A stretch of DNA of 64,000 bases from Saccharophagus degradans 2-40 (lineage in GTDB: Bacteria > Pseudomonadota > Gammaproteobacteria > Pseudomonadales > Cellvibrionaceae), in the NCBI RefSeq assembly GCF_000013665.1, contig NC_007912.1:4587684-4651683 (forward strand), written 5' to 3'. The position numbers were made by a program, and so were the translations under genes. Shown one piece after another: positions 37,361 through 46,175 of this stretch. The first letter of the stretch is position 1. Each line of letters begins with the position of its first letter. The notes under the pieces are model-generated. The model worked only from the letters and a program-made list of their open reading frames with translations, did no database searches and was not told the origin of the DNA.

Positions 37361-38731
37361 ATGAGTTTTTATAGCCGCCATCGCCATAACATTCAGCTCG
37401 CTGCTGTGTTACTTACAGTGCTGGCTGCGGTAAGCCATCGCTGGTTACCTCTTAAAACTTACGAAATAACGGGTAGCAAGGGACATACCCAACTTAACCT
37501 TTACTCGGGCAAGGGGTACGAGTACGGCGAAGAAGCCGACTGGGTAGACAAAGATGCAATGAAAATGCGCTGCACAATCACACCCGCATCAGAAAAAACT
37601 GCCTGCGGTTTAGATATTGCTTTTTATGAATGGCCAAAATGGGAAAATGGCATTAATTTGCACAACTACGATACCGTACACTTAGATATCGACTACCAAG
37701 GCTCAGCCAGTAAAATTCGCTTCTACGCGCGAAACTTTCACCCAGATTATTCTAACGTAGGTGACTTTAACAGCACCAAGTACAACACCATAAACCTGCG
37801 CACTCGCGATTTAACCCAACCGGTAGACGTGCCACTTAGTGCACTGGTAGTGGCTGATTGGTGGCTAGATCAATTCGATATTCCTCTCGCACAATCCCAC
37901 TTAGACTTCTCTAATATAACCGGCATGGGGTTTGATTTCGGCTCGCCAATACCCTACGGCGAGCACACTATTCACTTTAAAAAAATAGTGTTTAAGGGGC
38001 ATTATATTTCTAGCGCAAGCTGGTATTTAATAATAATGAGCATTTGGATGCTCACTATTGTCGTCAAAACTGTGCGCAGATTGATTTATTTACGTGAAAA
38101 AAATAGGCGCTATTTACAACGCGTAAGCATGCTCGAGGCAGATAAAAACCAACTGCAAAACAAGGCCGCTAAATTCGAAGAACTGTCTACTACAGATTCA
38201 CTCACGGGCGCCTACAATCGGTTTGGCATAGACCGCATTATTACCAACTTATTCGAACAGCGAGCTTTAATGCTACCGCTCACCATTATCATTGCAGATA
38301 TCGATCACTTTAAGCGTATAAACGATACCGAAGGCCATGCCGTTGGCGATAAGGTACTTAGCAAACTTGGCCGCACAATATTAGCAAACATTCGCGAAAA
38401 CGATTTTCTGGGGCGTTGGGGTGGCGAGGAATTTATAATAATTTGCACGCATACCGACGCGCAGCATGGTTTTTTACTGGCAGAAAAATTGCGGCTTTTA
38501 ATTGAGGGCACACAATTCGAATTAGAAAATTCGACAAATAGCCCGCGACTAAACCAGCAACTACATCCACAACTACATCCGCAACTAAAAGTTACCGCCA
38601 GTTTTGGTGTGGGTGAAGTACAGGCAGGAGAAACCTTTACAGAAACGTTTAACCGAGCAGATAGCGCGCTTTACGAGGCTAAAAAGCAGGGGCGAAATTG
38701 TACTGTACTCGCCCAGCACACTAACGTTTAG
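37361..38731 (+). CDS. Membrane diguanylate cyclase with periplasmic jelly-roll-like domain (second of a tandem pair)
   Basis: A 456-residue paralogue of the preceding protein with the same layout: membrane helix, periplasmic domain with the same cysteine pair (RCTITPASEKTACG), second helix at about 220-245, coiled coil, GGDEF domain. GGEEF is at 354-358, with the I-site REND just before. It differs by an insertion of about 20 residues between the GGEEF strand and the C-terminal part, containing a short repeat encoded at 38558-38587. Both copies look active. They may sense related ligands and be co-transcribed. Confidence 0.9.
   Translation: MSFYSRHRHNIQLAAVLLTVLAAVSHRWLPLKTYEITGSKGHTQLNLYSGKGYEYGEEADWVDKDAMKMRCTITPASEKTACGLDIAFYEWPKWENGINLHNYDTVHLDIDYQGSASKIRFYARNFHPDYSNVGDFNSTKYNTINLRTRDLTQPVDVPLSALVVADWWLDQFDIPLAQSHLDFSNITGMGFDFGSPIPYGEHTIHFKKIVFKGHYISSASWYLIIMSIWMLTIVVKTVRRLIYLREKNRRYLQRVSMLEADKNQLQNKAAKFEELSTTDSLTGAYNRFGIDRIITNLFEQRALMLPLTIIIADIDHFKRINDTEGHAVGDKVLSKLGRTILANIRENDFLGRWGGEEFIIICTHTDAQHGFLLAEKLRLLIEGTQFELENSTNSPRLNQQLHPQLHPQLKVTASFGVGEVQAGETFTETFNRADSALYEAKKQGRNCTVLAQHTNV
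38558..38587 (+). repeat. 12-bp in-frame tandem repeat in the second diguanylate cyclase
   Basis: CAACTACATCCA is followed directly by CAACTACATCCG and then a partial third unit, CAACTA. It encodes repeated Gln-Leu-His-Pro in a loop of the GGDEF domain absent from the neighbouring paralogue. Slipped-strand change of copy number by four residues per unit is possible. Confidence 0.8.
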
Positions 38732-38763
38732 CTATCACCTTAGAAATAGTTTCCAGCGAAGAA

Positions 38764-40050
38764 TTAAAATGCCCAGCCCAACTGCACGCCACCACCTTCA
38801 CTCGCCGAGCCTTTCAAATAACTGAACTCAAACACAAAGCGCGTTACCTTGTACGCCAATCCCACAGAGTAAGAGTAATCGCGTACACCGGTCATATCCA
38901 TTTGATAACCTGCGCGAAAATCCCAACCCCAAAAGGGGGTAAACTCCACCCCGATTGCTGCATCTTGGTAGGGTGCCTCACCCGCAAGGGGTTCAATTTC
39001 ATTTAGATCCATATCTACACCAATTTGAAATAGGCTATTGGTGTAGGCCACCCCCATGCGCGAACGCGGGCGCAGGGTAACTTCATCCACACTGGTAGAT
39101 TGAAAATCGTGTGGCACCACGTCTTTAATGGCCATACCTATACGGTAGTGTTTGGCAAACTCAACAGCCACGCCAATATCGCCATTGATGGTGTAATGGG
39201 ATTTATAATTGTCGTCGAAATTCAAATCGCCGTCGCTGTAGCCGCGCGACTCGCGATATACATCTACCCTTACCGCTTTTGGCGTTGCACCAAACGAAAC
39301 AGGTAAACCCATTACGTCAATTTCTTTCGCAAACGCAACGCCCCATTCGGTAAGCGCCACTGCGCCAATATCTACCGACGAGCTAAGGGAATCATTTGGG
39401 TCTATGAGGTTGCCATCGTCATCAACTAACTCGGGGTCGATATCGGCAAGGGTGCCACCGGCGGCAATAATATCCATTGCACTCTGGTAGCGGTCTACAA
39501 CGGCGCGATCTTGCTCGGGCACGGTAGCTCGACCACCCGCCATAATGCGCGTACCAAAGAAAAATGCACCGCCTTCTCTGTCGCCAGGTTCGCTAATATT
39601 AAAACCAATAAAATTATCTAAGCCAATATCTTCGTTGGCCAAGTCATCAATGGCACCATCTAAATCGGTAAGCGCTGCAGATACTTGGCCTGCACTTGCG
39701 GCATCTTGATTGGCGTTAAAGTTATCTACTGCAGAACTTAATGCTCCGTCTAAATCTTGGTCGGCTATATCCACCGCTTCGCTGTATGCGCCGCTGGCTT
39801 GCAGAATAACAATGGGGACAAATAAACGGCCATCGCGGCTGCTATCTTCGTCGCCGTCGTGCAAAGCAAGTAATGCAGGGTTATAAAAAATAGCATTTTC
39901 GGTGTTGCCCGCAGCCACTCCCACACTGCCCATCCCCATGGCTCTCGCATCGTAAGTACCGTAACTAATAGACCAAGCAGGAGCACTCATGCACGCGGCA
40001 GTAGCAGCCGCCAAAAGGTTAGCTCGTAAAATGGGGAAGGTAGGTTTCAT
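38764..40050 (-). CDS. TraF-like outer-membrane beta-barrel protein
   Basis: A 428-residue exported protein with a signal peptide (cleavage near SAPAWS) followed by SYGTYDARAMGMGSVGVAAG and NAIFYNPALLA, the start shared by the 'conjugal transfer TraF' (TraF_2) and FadL-like barrel families. Alternating beta strands follow to the end, and the last residue is Phe, as in many outer-membrane barrels. Despite the family name there is no conjugation gene nearby. Its role is unknown; transport of a hydrophobic compound is one option. It is convergent with the diguanylate cyclase pair. Confidence 0.82.
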   Translation of the reverse strand: MKPTFPILRANLLAAATAACMSAPAWSISYGTYDARAMGMGSVGVAAGNTENAIFYNPALLALHDGDEDSSRDGRLFVPIVILQASGAYSEAVDIADQDLDGALSSAVDNFNANQDAASAGQVSAALTDLDGAIDDLANEDIGLDNFIGFNISEPGDREGGAFFFGTRIMAGGRATVPEQDRAVVDRYQSAMDIIAAGGTLADIDPELVDDDGNLIDPNDSLSSSVDIGAVALTEWGVAFAKEIDVMGLPVSFGATPKAVRVDVYRESRGYSDGDLNFDDNYKSHYTINGDIGVAVEFAKHYRIGMAIKDVVPHDFQSTSVDEVTLRPRSRMGVAYTNSLFQIGVDMDLNEIEPLAGEAPYQDAAIGVEFTPFWGWDFRAGYQMDMTGVRDYSYSVGLAYKVTRFVFEFSYLKGSASEGGGVQLGWAF

Positions 40051-40281
40051 AGGGGCATCCAGCTATTACTATAAAAAAGTGGCTATTAAGTGTTGCTCTA
40101 AAATGTGGCTCGTCGAGATTCACAACAGCACATAACTTATTCTAAACACCTATAGCATATGCGAAGGCGCGACCGGTCACATTCTGGCAAGTGATCTCAC
40201 TAAACACCAGCGCTTAGCGCGCAACAGGCGAAAAAAACAGAACATGTTAGAATGCCGACTACAGATTACAGAGCCCCCGCC

Positions 40282-41454
40282 ATGCCCACACCAACTGCCT
40301 TGCCGCCACTTTCCCTTTACGTGCATATACCTTGGTGTGTAAGAAAGTGCCCCTATTGCGATTTTAATTCGCATGCGGCGCCCAGTGAATTGCCCATTGA
40401 CGACTACCTCGCCTGCTTAAAACAAGATTTGCTGCACGACCTAGATCAGGTGCAGGGGCGCAAAATTCACAGTGTATTTTTTGGCGGTGGCACACCGAGC
40501 TTGTTCCCCGGCGTGGCCATTGGCGACTTGCTGGCCTTTGTAGCAGATAAAATAGGCTTCGAAGCTGGGGCAGAAATAACTTTAGAAGCCAACCCCGGCA
40601 CAGCAGAGCGCGGCAACTTTACCAGCTTGCGCATGGAGGGAGTAAACCGGTTGTCGCTGGGCGTACAAAGCTTTAACGATGACCACCTGCAGCGCTTAGG
40701 GCGTATTCACGGCCGTGATGAAGCACTCAATGCCTTCCAATTAGCGCGCGATGCGGGTTTTAACAATATAAATATAGACCTAATGCACGGCCTGCCCGAG
40801 CAAACGCCAGAGCAAGGGTTAAGTGATTTACAACAAGCTATTGGTTTGGGGCCAGAGCATATTTCGTGGTACCAGCTTACCATTGAGCCCAACACCCACT
40901 TTTATTCCCACACGCCGGTATTACCCTTAGAAGACACGCTCGAGTCCATTCAAGAGCTAGGGCACGAAGCGCTGCAAAGTGCAGGCTACCTGCGCTACGA
41001 AACCTCTGCCTATGCCCAAAACGCCAAGCGCTCAGCTCACAACCTAAATTACTGGCAGTTTGGCGATTACTTGGCCATTGGCGCCGGTGCGCACGGTAAA
41101 AACACCACGCTTACCCCCAATGGCCTAGTAATTAGCCGCAACCGAAAAACGCGTCTACCCAAAGATTACTTAGCCGCAGCCAAAAGTACCGCCAATGGCA
41201 ACCCATTTTGCGCCAAGCAAAGCCTTATCGACCCGAGCCAACTACCGTTAGAGTTTATGATGAACGCCCTGCGGCTAATGGATGGCGTTAAAGCAAGTAC
41301 TTACTTCGAAAGAACGGGCTTAGCGTTAGAACCGCTAGCCCAAACACTTGCCGACCTGCGCGCACAGGGGCTGATGATTGACAACCCCAACACGCTAGCC
41401 AACACAGAGCTTGGCCACCGCTACCTCAACGCCATCCTAGAGCGTTTTTTGTAA
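40282..41454 (+). CDS. hemW: Radical SAM protein HemW (haem chaperone)
   Basis: A 390-residue radical SAM protein related to coproporphyrinogen dehydrogenase but acting as a haem-binding chaperone in bacteria. The cluster cysteines Cys19, Cys23 and Cys26 (CVRKCPYCDFNSH) are complete. GGGTPSLF and NRLSLGVQSF follow, and the C-terminal HemN domain is present. I choose the ATG at 40282 because the motif then falls at the usual distance; an in-frame ATG at 40252 would add ten residues. In Pseudomonas hemW also follows rdgB; here two cyclases and the TraF-like gene intervene. Confidence 0.94.
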   Translation: MPTPTALPPLSLYVHIPWCVRKCPYCDFNSHAAPSELPIDDYLACLKQDLLHDLDQVQGRKIHSVFFGGGTPSLFPGVAIGDLLAFVADKIGFEAGAEITLEANPGTAERGNFTSLRMEGVNRLSLGVQSFNDDHLQRLGRIHGRDEALNAFQLARDAGFNNINIDLMHGLPEQTPEQGLSDLQQAIGLGPEHISWYQLTIEPNTHFYSHTPVLPLEDTLESIQELGHEALQSAGYLRYETSAYAQNAKRSAHNLNYWQFGDYLAIGAGAHGKNTTLTPNGLVISRNRKTRLPKDYLAAAKSTANGNPFCAKQSLIDPSQLPLEFMMNALRLMDGVKASTYFERTGLALEPLAQTLADLRAQGLMIDNPNTLANTELGHRYLNAILERFL

Positions 41455-41542
41455 CTGCAAATCTATTCCAAACCCGCCTATAGGGGCGCAAATTGGCTGC
41501 TACACTTGATAGACATGCTTTATTAATGATGCCCCTATATTT

Positions 41543-43840
41543 ATGCTGTTGCTTTTCCAACGCGTGCGTAACCTGCCCCTTACCGCGAAGGCTTATATCA
41601 CCATTGTGATAGCCGCCGCTGTAGCGGTAGCATGGGTAAGTGCAGTGGAGTGGTCGATAGCCACCAATAAGCACCAGCAGCATATTGCTACCGCCACTAA
41701 AAACGCGCGCCAGCAGTTAAATCAGGCTATTCAAACGGGCAACCAATTAGTGCTTGAGCACTGTTTAACAAATCTTGTCGCGCAATCCATTATTAAACGC
41801 GCCACCCTAATTGGCCCGAGCAGCCGCCAAGAAAAAACTTCCCTCAACTACGCCACCTCAGAAGGGTTTAGTACCCTCAGAGAACCGCTCGACGCAGGCT
41901 GGGTGCTGGAAATGCAAGTTTCCACTGGCATGACGGCTTTTTTAGAGCGCTTAGTTATCGATTTGGTGGGCATATTACTCATTACAGGCGCACTGCTGCT
42001 TTATGTGCGCCTCGCACTTGTAAGTAAATTATTGCAACTTAACTTTGCCGCGCGCACCTTGAATTTAGAAAACCTCAACCGTTCGCTGCTGCCCAAAAAA
42101 AGTCGTCAACCGCAAAAACGTGCAGCGGACTCACAGGACGAGCTCGACAGCTTATTACAAGCGCTAGAGCGAATACGCTTAAGCATGCTGGAAGATAGAG
42201 AGCAACGTCGCACCGTAGAATTAGCGCTAATGCGCGAAAAAGAAGAAAAAATAGAAACCCGCCGACTAGTACAAGAAGCAGAAGCCGCTAACCGCGCGAA
42301 AAGCCAATTTATTGCCACCATGAGCCACGAAATTCGCACCCCCATGAACGGTGTAATAGGTATGGTGGAAATGCTGCGCGATACCACGCTGGACGATTCA
42401 CAGCGCCACTATTTAGGCATTATCGAGCGCTCTGGCGATTCGTTAATGAATATAATTAACGACATTCTCGATTACTCCAAAATTGAAGCGGGTAAAATGT
42501 CGTTAGAGCATATGCAATTCGATTTAGAAGAGCTGCTCGAAGACTGTGTGCAAATGTTTAGCGCCTCTACCGACAAGCGCAACATAGAGCTTATTTGCAG
42601 TATTTCCCCCAATACACCCAAACAACTTATGGGTGACCCTACACGCTTAAAACAAGTGCTGGTTAACCTCATTGGCAACGCTTTTAAATTTACCAGTGAA
42701 GGCCATATTTACGTAGAAGCTAGGCAAGTTAACGCCAGTGATGCCGACCTACCCATGATTCACTTTTCGGTAGAAGACAGCGGTATTGGGATAGAAAGCA
42801 ATCAACAGGAAAAATTGTTCGACGCCTTTTGCCAAGCCGATGGCTCCACCACGCGCAAATTTGGCGGCACAGGTTTGGGGCTGACAATATGTAAACAGCT
42901 TGCAGAAATGATGGGCGGTGAAATTGGTGTTTACAGCAGAGAAAAAGCCGGCTCAACATTTTGGTTTTCGGCAGTATTTACCCATGTAGAAAAGGCAATT
43001 AACGAGCAACCGCCCCAATCGCTAGCAGGTAAAAAATTACTCGTTGTTAATCAATCAAAAATTGTCGAGAAGGTTATCGCCAGCCATGCGGCAGATTGGA
43101 ACATCGCCTGCAGAATTGTGCACAGTGGCGAGAAGGCGCTAGAAGTAATTAGCGGGCAACATCATTACGACTTTATTATACTTAGCCAAGACCTACAGGA
43201 TATGCCTGGGCTTGATGTGGCAGATAAAGTTCGCACCCTCGCCGCTTACAGCTCAACCCCTATTTTTCTCGTTACCAAAGTGCGTAAAAGCCAATTACCA
43301 GAAGACAGATTACATACCATAACCGCGCTTCTACCCTACCCACTGTCTATACATAAAATAGAAAACTTGCTGCAAACCAAACCTACACACACCGTCGTAG
43401 AAGAGCAAAAAACAAATACGCAGGCGACCACCGTAAGCGAAGGCCCACTGCATGTATTGGTAGCCGAAGACAACCCAGTTAATCGCATGGTGATTGAAGG
43501 CTTGCTCGCCAAGTTTGATATTGCCCCCAAATTTGCCGAAGACGGGCTACAAGCACTCAATGCAGTTACCGAAAGCCCCACGCCTTACGATTTAATTATT
43601 ATGGACTGTGAAATGCCGGAAATGGATGGGTTTGAAGCCACGCGCAGTATTCGTACTTGGGAATCGAATAACAATCAGCCCGCTACCACAATTATTGCGC
43701 TAACAGCCCACGTAGAAGCCGAGCACCGCCAGCGCGTGTTTGATAGTGGAATGAATTATTACTTAAGCAAGCCCGTGACTATGGAAAAGCTTAGCGAAGC
43801 GCTCACCACTGCTGGGCTAGCGCCACAAATTGCGAGCTAG
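41543..43840 (+). CDS. Hybrid sensor histidine kinase with two receiver-like domains
   Basis: A 765-residue membrane kinase. Helices at about 19-36 and 137-157 enclose a periplasmic sensor of about 100 residues. A coiled coil leads to the kinase, with His262 in [11 protein letters not shown], the N box [12 protein letters not shown] and G boxes DSGIGI and GGTGLGLTI. The first receiver-like domain (about 495-610) lacks the acidic pair and has a shifted aspartate loop (SQDLQDMPG), so it is probably inactive. The second (about 635-760) is canonical with Asp688 ([13 protein letters not shown]). No HPt domain is present, so it must use an external one. Its signal is unknown. Confidence 0.92.
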   Translation: MLLLFQRVRNLPLTAKAYITIVIAAAVAVAWVSAVEWSIATNKHQQHIATATKNARQQLNQAIQTGNQLVLEHCLTNLVAQSIIKRATLIGPSSRQEKTSLNYATSEGFSTLREPLDAGWVLEMQVSTGMTAFLERLVIDLVGILLITGALLLYVRLALVSKLLQLNFAARTLNLENLNRSLLPKKSRQPQKRAADSQDELDSLLQALERIRLSMLEDREQRRTVELALMREKEEKIETRRLVQEAEAANRAKSQFIATMSHEIRTPMNGVIGMVEMLRDTTLDDSQRHYLGIIERSGDSLMNIINDILDYSKIEAGKMSLEHMQFDLEELLEDCVQMFSASTDKRNIELICSISPNTPKQLMGDPTRLKQVLVNLIGNAFKFTSEGHIYVEARQVNASDADLPMIHFSVEDSGIGIESNQQEKLFDAFCQADGSTTRKFGGTGLGLTICKQLAEMMGGEIGVYSREKAGSTFWFSAVFTHVEKAINEQPPQSLAGKKLLVVNQSKIVEKVIASHAADWNIACRIVHSGEKALEVISGQHHYDFIILSQDLQDMPGLDVADKVRTLAAYSSTPIFLVTKVRKSQLPEDRLHTITALLPYPLSIHKIENLLQTKPTHTVVEEQKTNTQATTVSEGPLHVLVAEDNPVNRMVIEGLLAKFDIAPKFAEDGLQALNAVTESPTPYDLIIMDCEMPEMDGFEATRSIRTWESNNNQPATTIIALTAHVEAEHRQRVFDSGMNYYLSKPVTMEKLSEALTTAGLAPQIAS

Positions 43841-43865
43841 GCAAATATCGAGCGACACAAATGCT

Positions 43866-45980
43866 TTAACGTTGCCAGCGGTGAAACTTTTCAACCCACT
43901 GTAATAAGCGCTGCGGTGCGTGGGCCTGCTTCCATTTACCCGCTGCCGCTTTATTGGCCTCACTCCAGGTTGGGTAGCTGTGTACCGTACCTAAAATAGC
44001 GTTTAAGCCTTTGCCGTGTTTTATAGCCGACACAAATTCGGTGATCATTTCGCCACCGTGGCTGCCCACTATTACCGCCCCTAAAATGCGATCTTTGCCT
44101 TCTTCGGTAAGCACTTTTACAAAACCGTGCGCTTCGCCTTCTGCAATGGCACGATCTAACTCTACGAGTGAATACCGCGTTACCTCGTAGTGAACACCAC
44201 GCTTTTTCAGGTCCATCTCACTGGCACCAACGCGCGCTATTTCTGGGTCGGTAAACGTAACCCAAGGTAGCGCACTGTAATCCACGCTAAACGATTTAAA
44301 CCCGCCAAACAAAGCGTTCACACTGGCATACCACGCTTGATGGCTGGCCGCATGGGTAAATTGGTAGGGGCCAATCACATCGCCACAGGCATATACCGTT
44401 GGAATGGATGTGCGCAGAAACCTATCCACCAGTAACTTGCCTTGCTCGGAAATCGCCACACCAATATTTTCTAATCCAAAACCCTGCAGCCGCGGCGTGC
44501 GCCCAAGGGCTAGCAGTAATTGGTCGCATTCTAGGTGTTGTGTGTTTTCGTTTTGGCTAATCGTTAACACACTTTTACCTTCGCCTGCGGCCACGGCGGT
44601 AAGCTCGGCGTTTAATAAAACCTCCACGCCTTCATTGCGCAGCGTATTTAATGCAAACTCAGCCACATCGGCATCTTCTTTTGGCAACAGTTGATCACCG
44701 CGCTGCACCACCGTTACCTGCGATCCAAGGCGCGCAAACGCCTGCGCCATTTCACAGCCAATAGGGCCGCCGCCGGCAATGACTAACCTGTTAGGTAATT
44801 GAGTTAAGTTCCATACAGTATCGGTGGTGAGGTAATTAATGGTGTCCAAACCTTCAATTGGCCGCACGCTCGGCGCCGCGCCGGTTGCCACAATAATATT
44901 TTTAGCCGCCAGCACCTTGCCGTTCACCCTTACTTCATAAGGCGAAATAATTTCGGCCTCACCCTGCACACAATCTACCCCCAAAGAGGTGTAGCGCTCC
45001 ACCGAGTCGTGCGGCTCTATTTGCTTAACCGCGCCTTTTACGTGTTGCATCACCTTGGCAAAATCAATCTCTGGCTGGGCGTTTATCCCCAAGTGCTGCG
45101 CGTTGCGTGTTTGATGGGCCACTTTAGCGGCTTTAATAAGTGCCTTGCTCGGTACACAACCGGTATTTAAGCAGTCGCCGCCCATTAAATCTTTTTCTAC
45201 CAATATCACTTTTGCTTTAACCGCCGCGGCAATATAAGCCGCCACCAAACCACCACTGCCAGCACCAATCACAATTAAATTGGCATCAAAGTGCTTGGGC
45301 TTTTTATATTTAGCCAAGGTGCGCTTGCGTTTAACCGCTTCCACAATCGCTTTTGCCACCCATGGAAACAGAGCAAGTAAAACCAAAGAACCTATAATTT
45401 GCGGGGTGAAAATTGCCCCCATAGAAATGGAATCTAACGCCCCTAACGCTACCCCCGCGTTCACATACAGCAATGTGCCCGGCACCATGCCTACTTGGCT
45501 TACCCAATAAAAGGTTGTTGCGCGCATATTGGTTAAACCGAATACGGGGTTCACAACAAAAAAGGGCACCAAGGGAATTAAGCGAATAGAAAACAAATAA
45601 AAGCTGCCTTCGCGCTCTACCCCTTCGTTAACGCGTTCTAAGCTTGTGCGAAAACGACGGGTTACCCAATCGCGCAGCAAAAGCCGCGATACCAACATAT
45701 TAACCGTGGCACCAATGGTGCTGGCGAAGCTCACCAATAAAAAGCCCCACCACAACCCAAACACAGCACCGGCCAGCAACGTCATGGCACCAGTACCGGG
45801 TAAGCTAAGTGCGGCAACCATAAAATACAGTAGGGCAAAAATGGTGGATGCCATAACCGGCGATTGCGCCACCCAATCGCGCATTAAACCCACGGCAATA
45901 TAGCGGTCTAAATCAAAATAAAAGAACGCGCATACACACAGCGCAACAACTAACAGCACTCCAATTTTTTTAGGGGTCAT
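43866..45980 (-). CDS. TVP38/DedA-like membrane domain fused to a mercuric-reductase-like flavoprotein
   Basis: A 704-residue fusion. Residues 1-220 form a multi-helix membrane domain of the TVP38/TMEM64 family (LSLPGTGAMTLLAGAVFG; RLIPLVPFFVVNPVFGL). From about 230 comes a pyridine-nucleotide disulphide oxidoreductase: FAD site VIGAGSGGLVAA, redox cysteines Cys270 and Cys275 (GGDCLNTGCVPSK), NAD site AGGGPIGCEMAQAF, and C-terminal HSYPTWSE. The C-terminal cysteine pair of true mercuric reductases is absent, so mercury reduction is unlikely. The substrate is unknown; a membrane thiol/disulphide or quinone role is possible. Confidence 0.9.
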   Translation of the reverse strand: MTPKKIGVLLVVALCVCAFFYFDLDRYIAVGLMRDWVAQSPVMASTIFALLYFMVAALSLPGTGAMTLLAGAVFGLWWGFLLVSFASTIGATVNMLVSRLLLRDWVTRRFRTSLERVNEGVEREGSFYLFSIRLIPLVPFFVVNPVFGLTNMRATTFYWVSQVGMVPGTLLYVNAGVALGALDSISMGAIFTPQIIGSLVLLALFPWVAKAIVEAVKRKRTLAKYKKPKHFDANLIVIGAGSGGLVAAYIAAAVKAKVILVEKDLMGGDCLNTGCVPSKALIKAAKVAHQTRNAQHLGINAQPEIDFAKVMQHVKGAVKQIEPHDSVERYTSLGVDCVQGEAEIISPYEVRVNGKVLAAKNIIVATGAAPSVRPIEGLDTINYLTTDTVWNLTQLPNRLVIAGGGPIGCEMAQAFARLGSQVTVVQRGDQLLPKEDADVAEFALNTLRNEGVEVLLNAELTAVAAGEGKSVLTISQNENTQHLECDQLLLALGRTPRLQGFGLENIGVAISEQGKLLVDRFLRTSIPTVYACGDVIGPYQFTHAASHQAWYASVNALFGGFKSFSVDYSALPWVTFTDPEIARVGASEMDLKKRGVHYEVTRYSLVELDRAIAEGEAHGFVKVLTEEGKDRILGAVIVGSHGGEMITEFVSAIKHGKGLNAILGTVHSYPTWSEANKAAAGKWKQAHAPQRLLQWVEKFHRWQR

Positions 45981-46114
45981 GCAAACCTTTGCTTAATAAT
46001 GTTGAAAAACGTGAATATTTAGCCCGCGCAGATTAAACTTAGGCAAAACGTAATGGGTTTTGGACCCCGTTGAGCCGAATGGTTTCTTAAACTACCGACC
46101 TCTGCGTACTTTTC

Positions 46115-46132
46115 TTGTCATACTCCGTACAT
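46115..46132 (+). promoter_or_regulatory. Possible Pho box upstream of ppk
   Basis: TTGTCAT-ACTC-CGTACAT at 46115-46132 has the 7-4-7 layout of a PhoB site; the first half matches well and the second at four of seven positions. TTTTAT at 46143-46148 could be the -10 box, 10 bases further on, the distance usual for PhoB-activated promoters. ppk starts at 46176. Phosphate control is plausible but unproved. Confidence 0.35.
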
Positions 46133-46175
46133 ACCATAACGGTTTTATGACATTCCTCCGCTGGTAACACACACT

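Noticed and set aside
38764-40050. Conjugation-system call for the TraF-like gene
   Set aside because: No relaxase, coupling protein or type IV secretion genes are present, and the protein reads as an outer-membrane barrel.
43866-45980. Mercuric reductase (merA) call
   Set aside because: The C-terminal cysteine pair and the N-terminal heavy-metal domain of MerA are missing and there is no mer operon.
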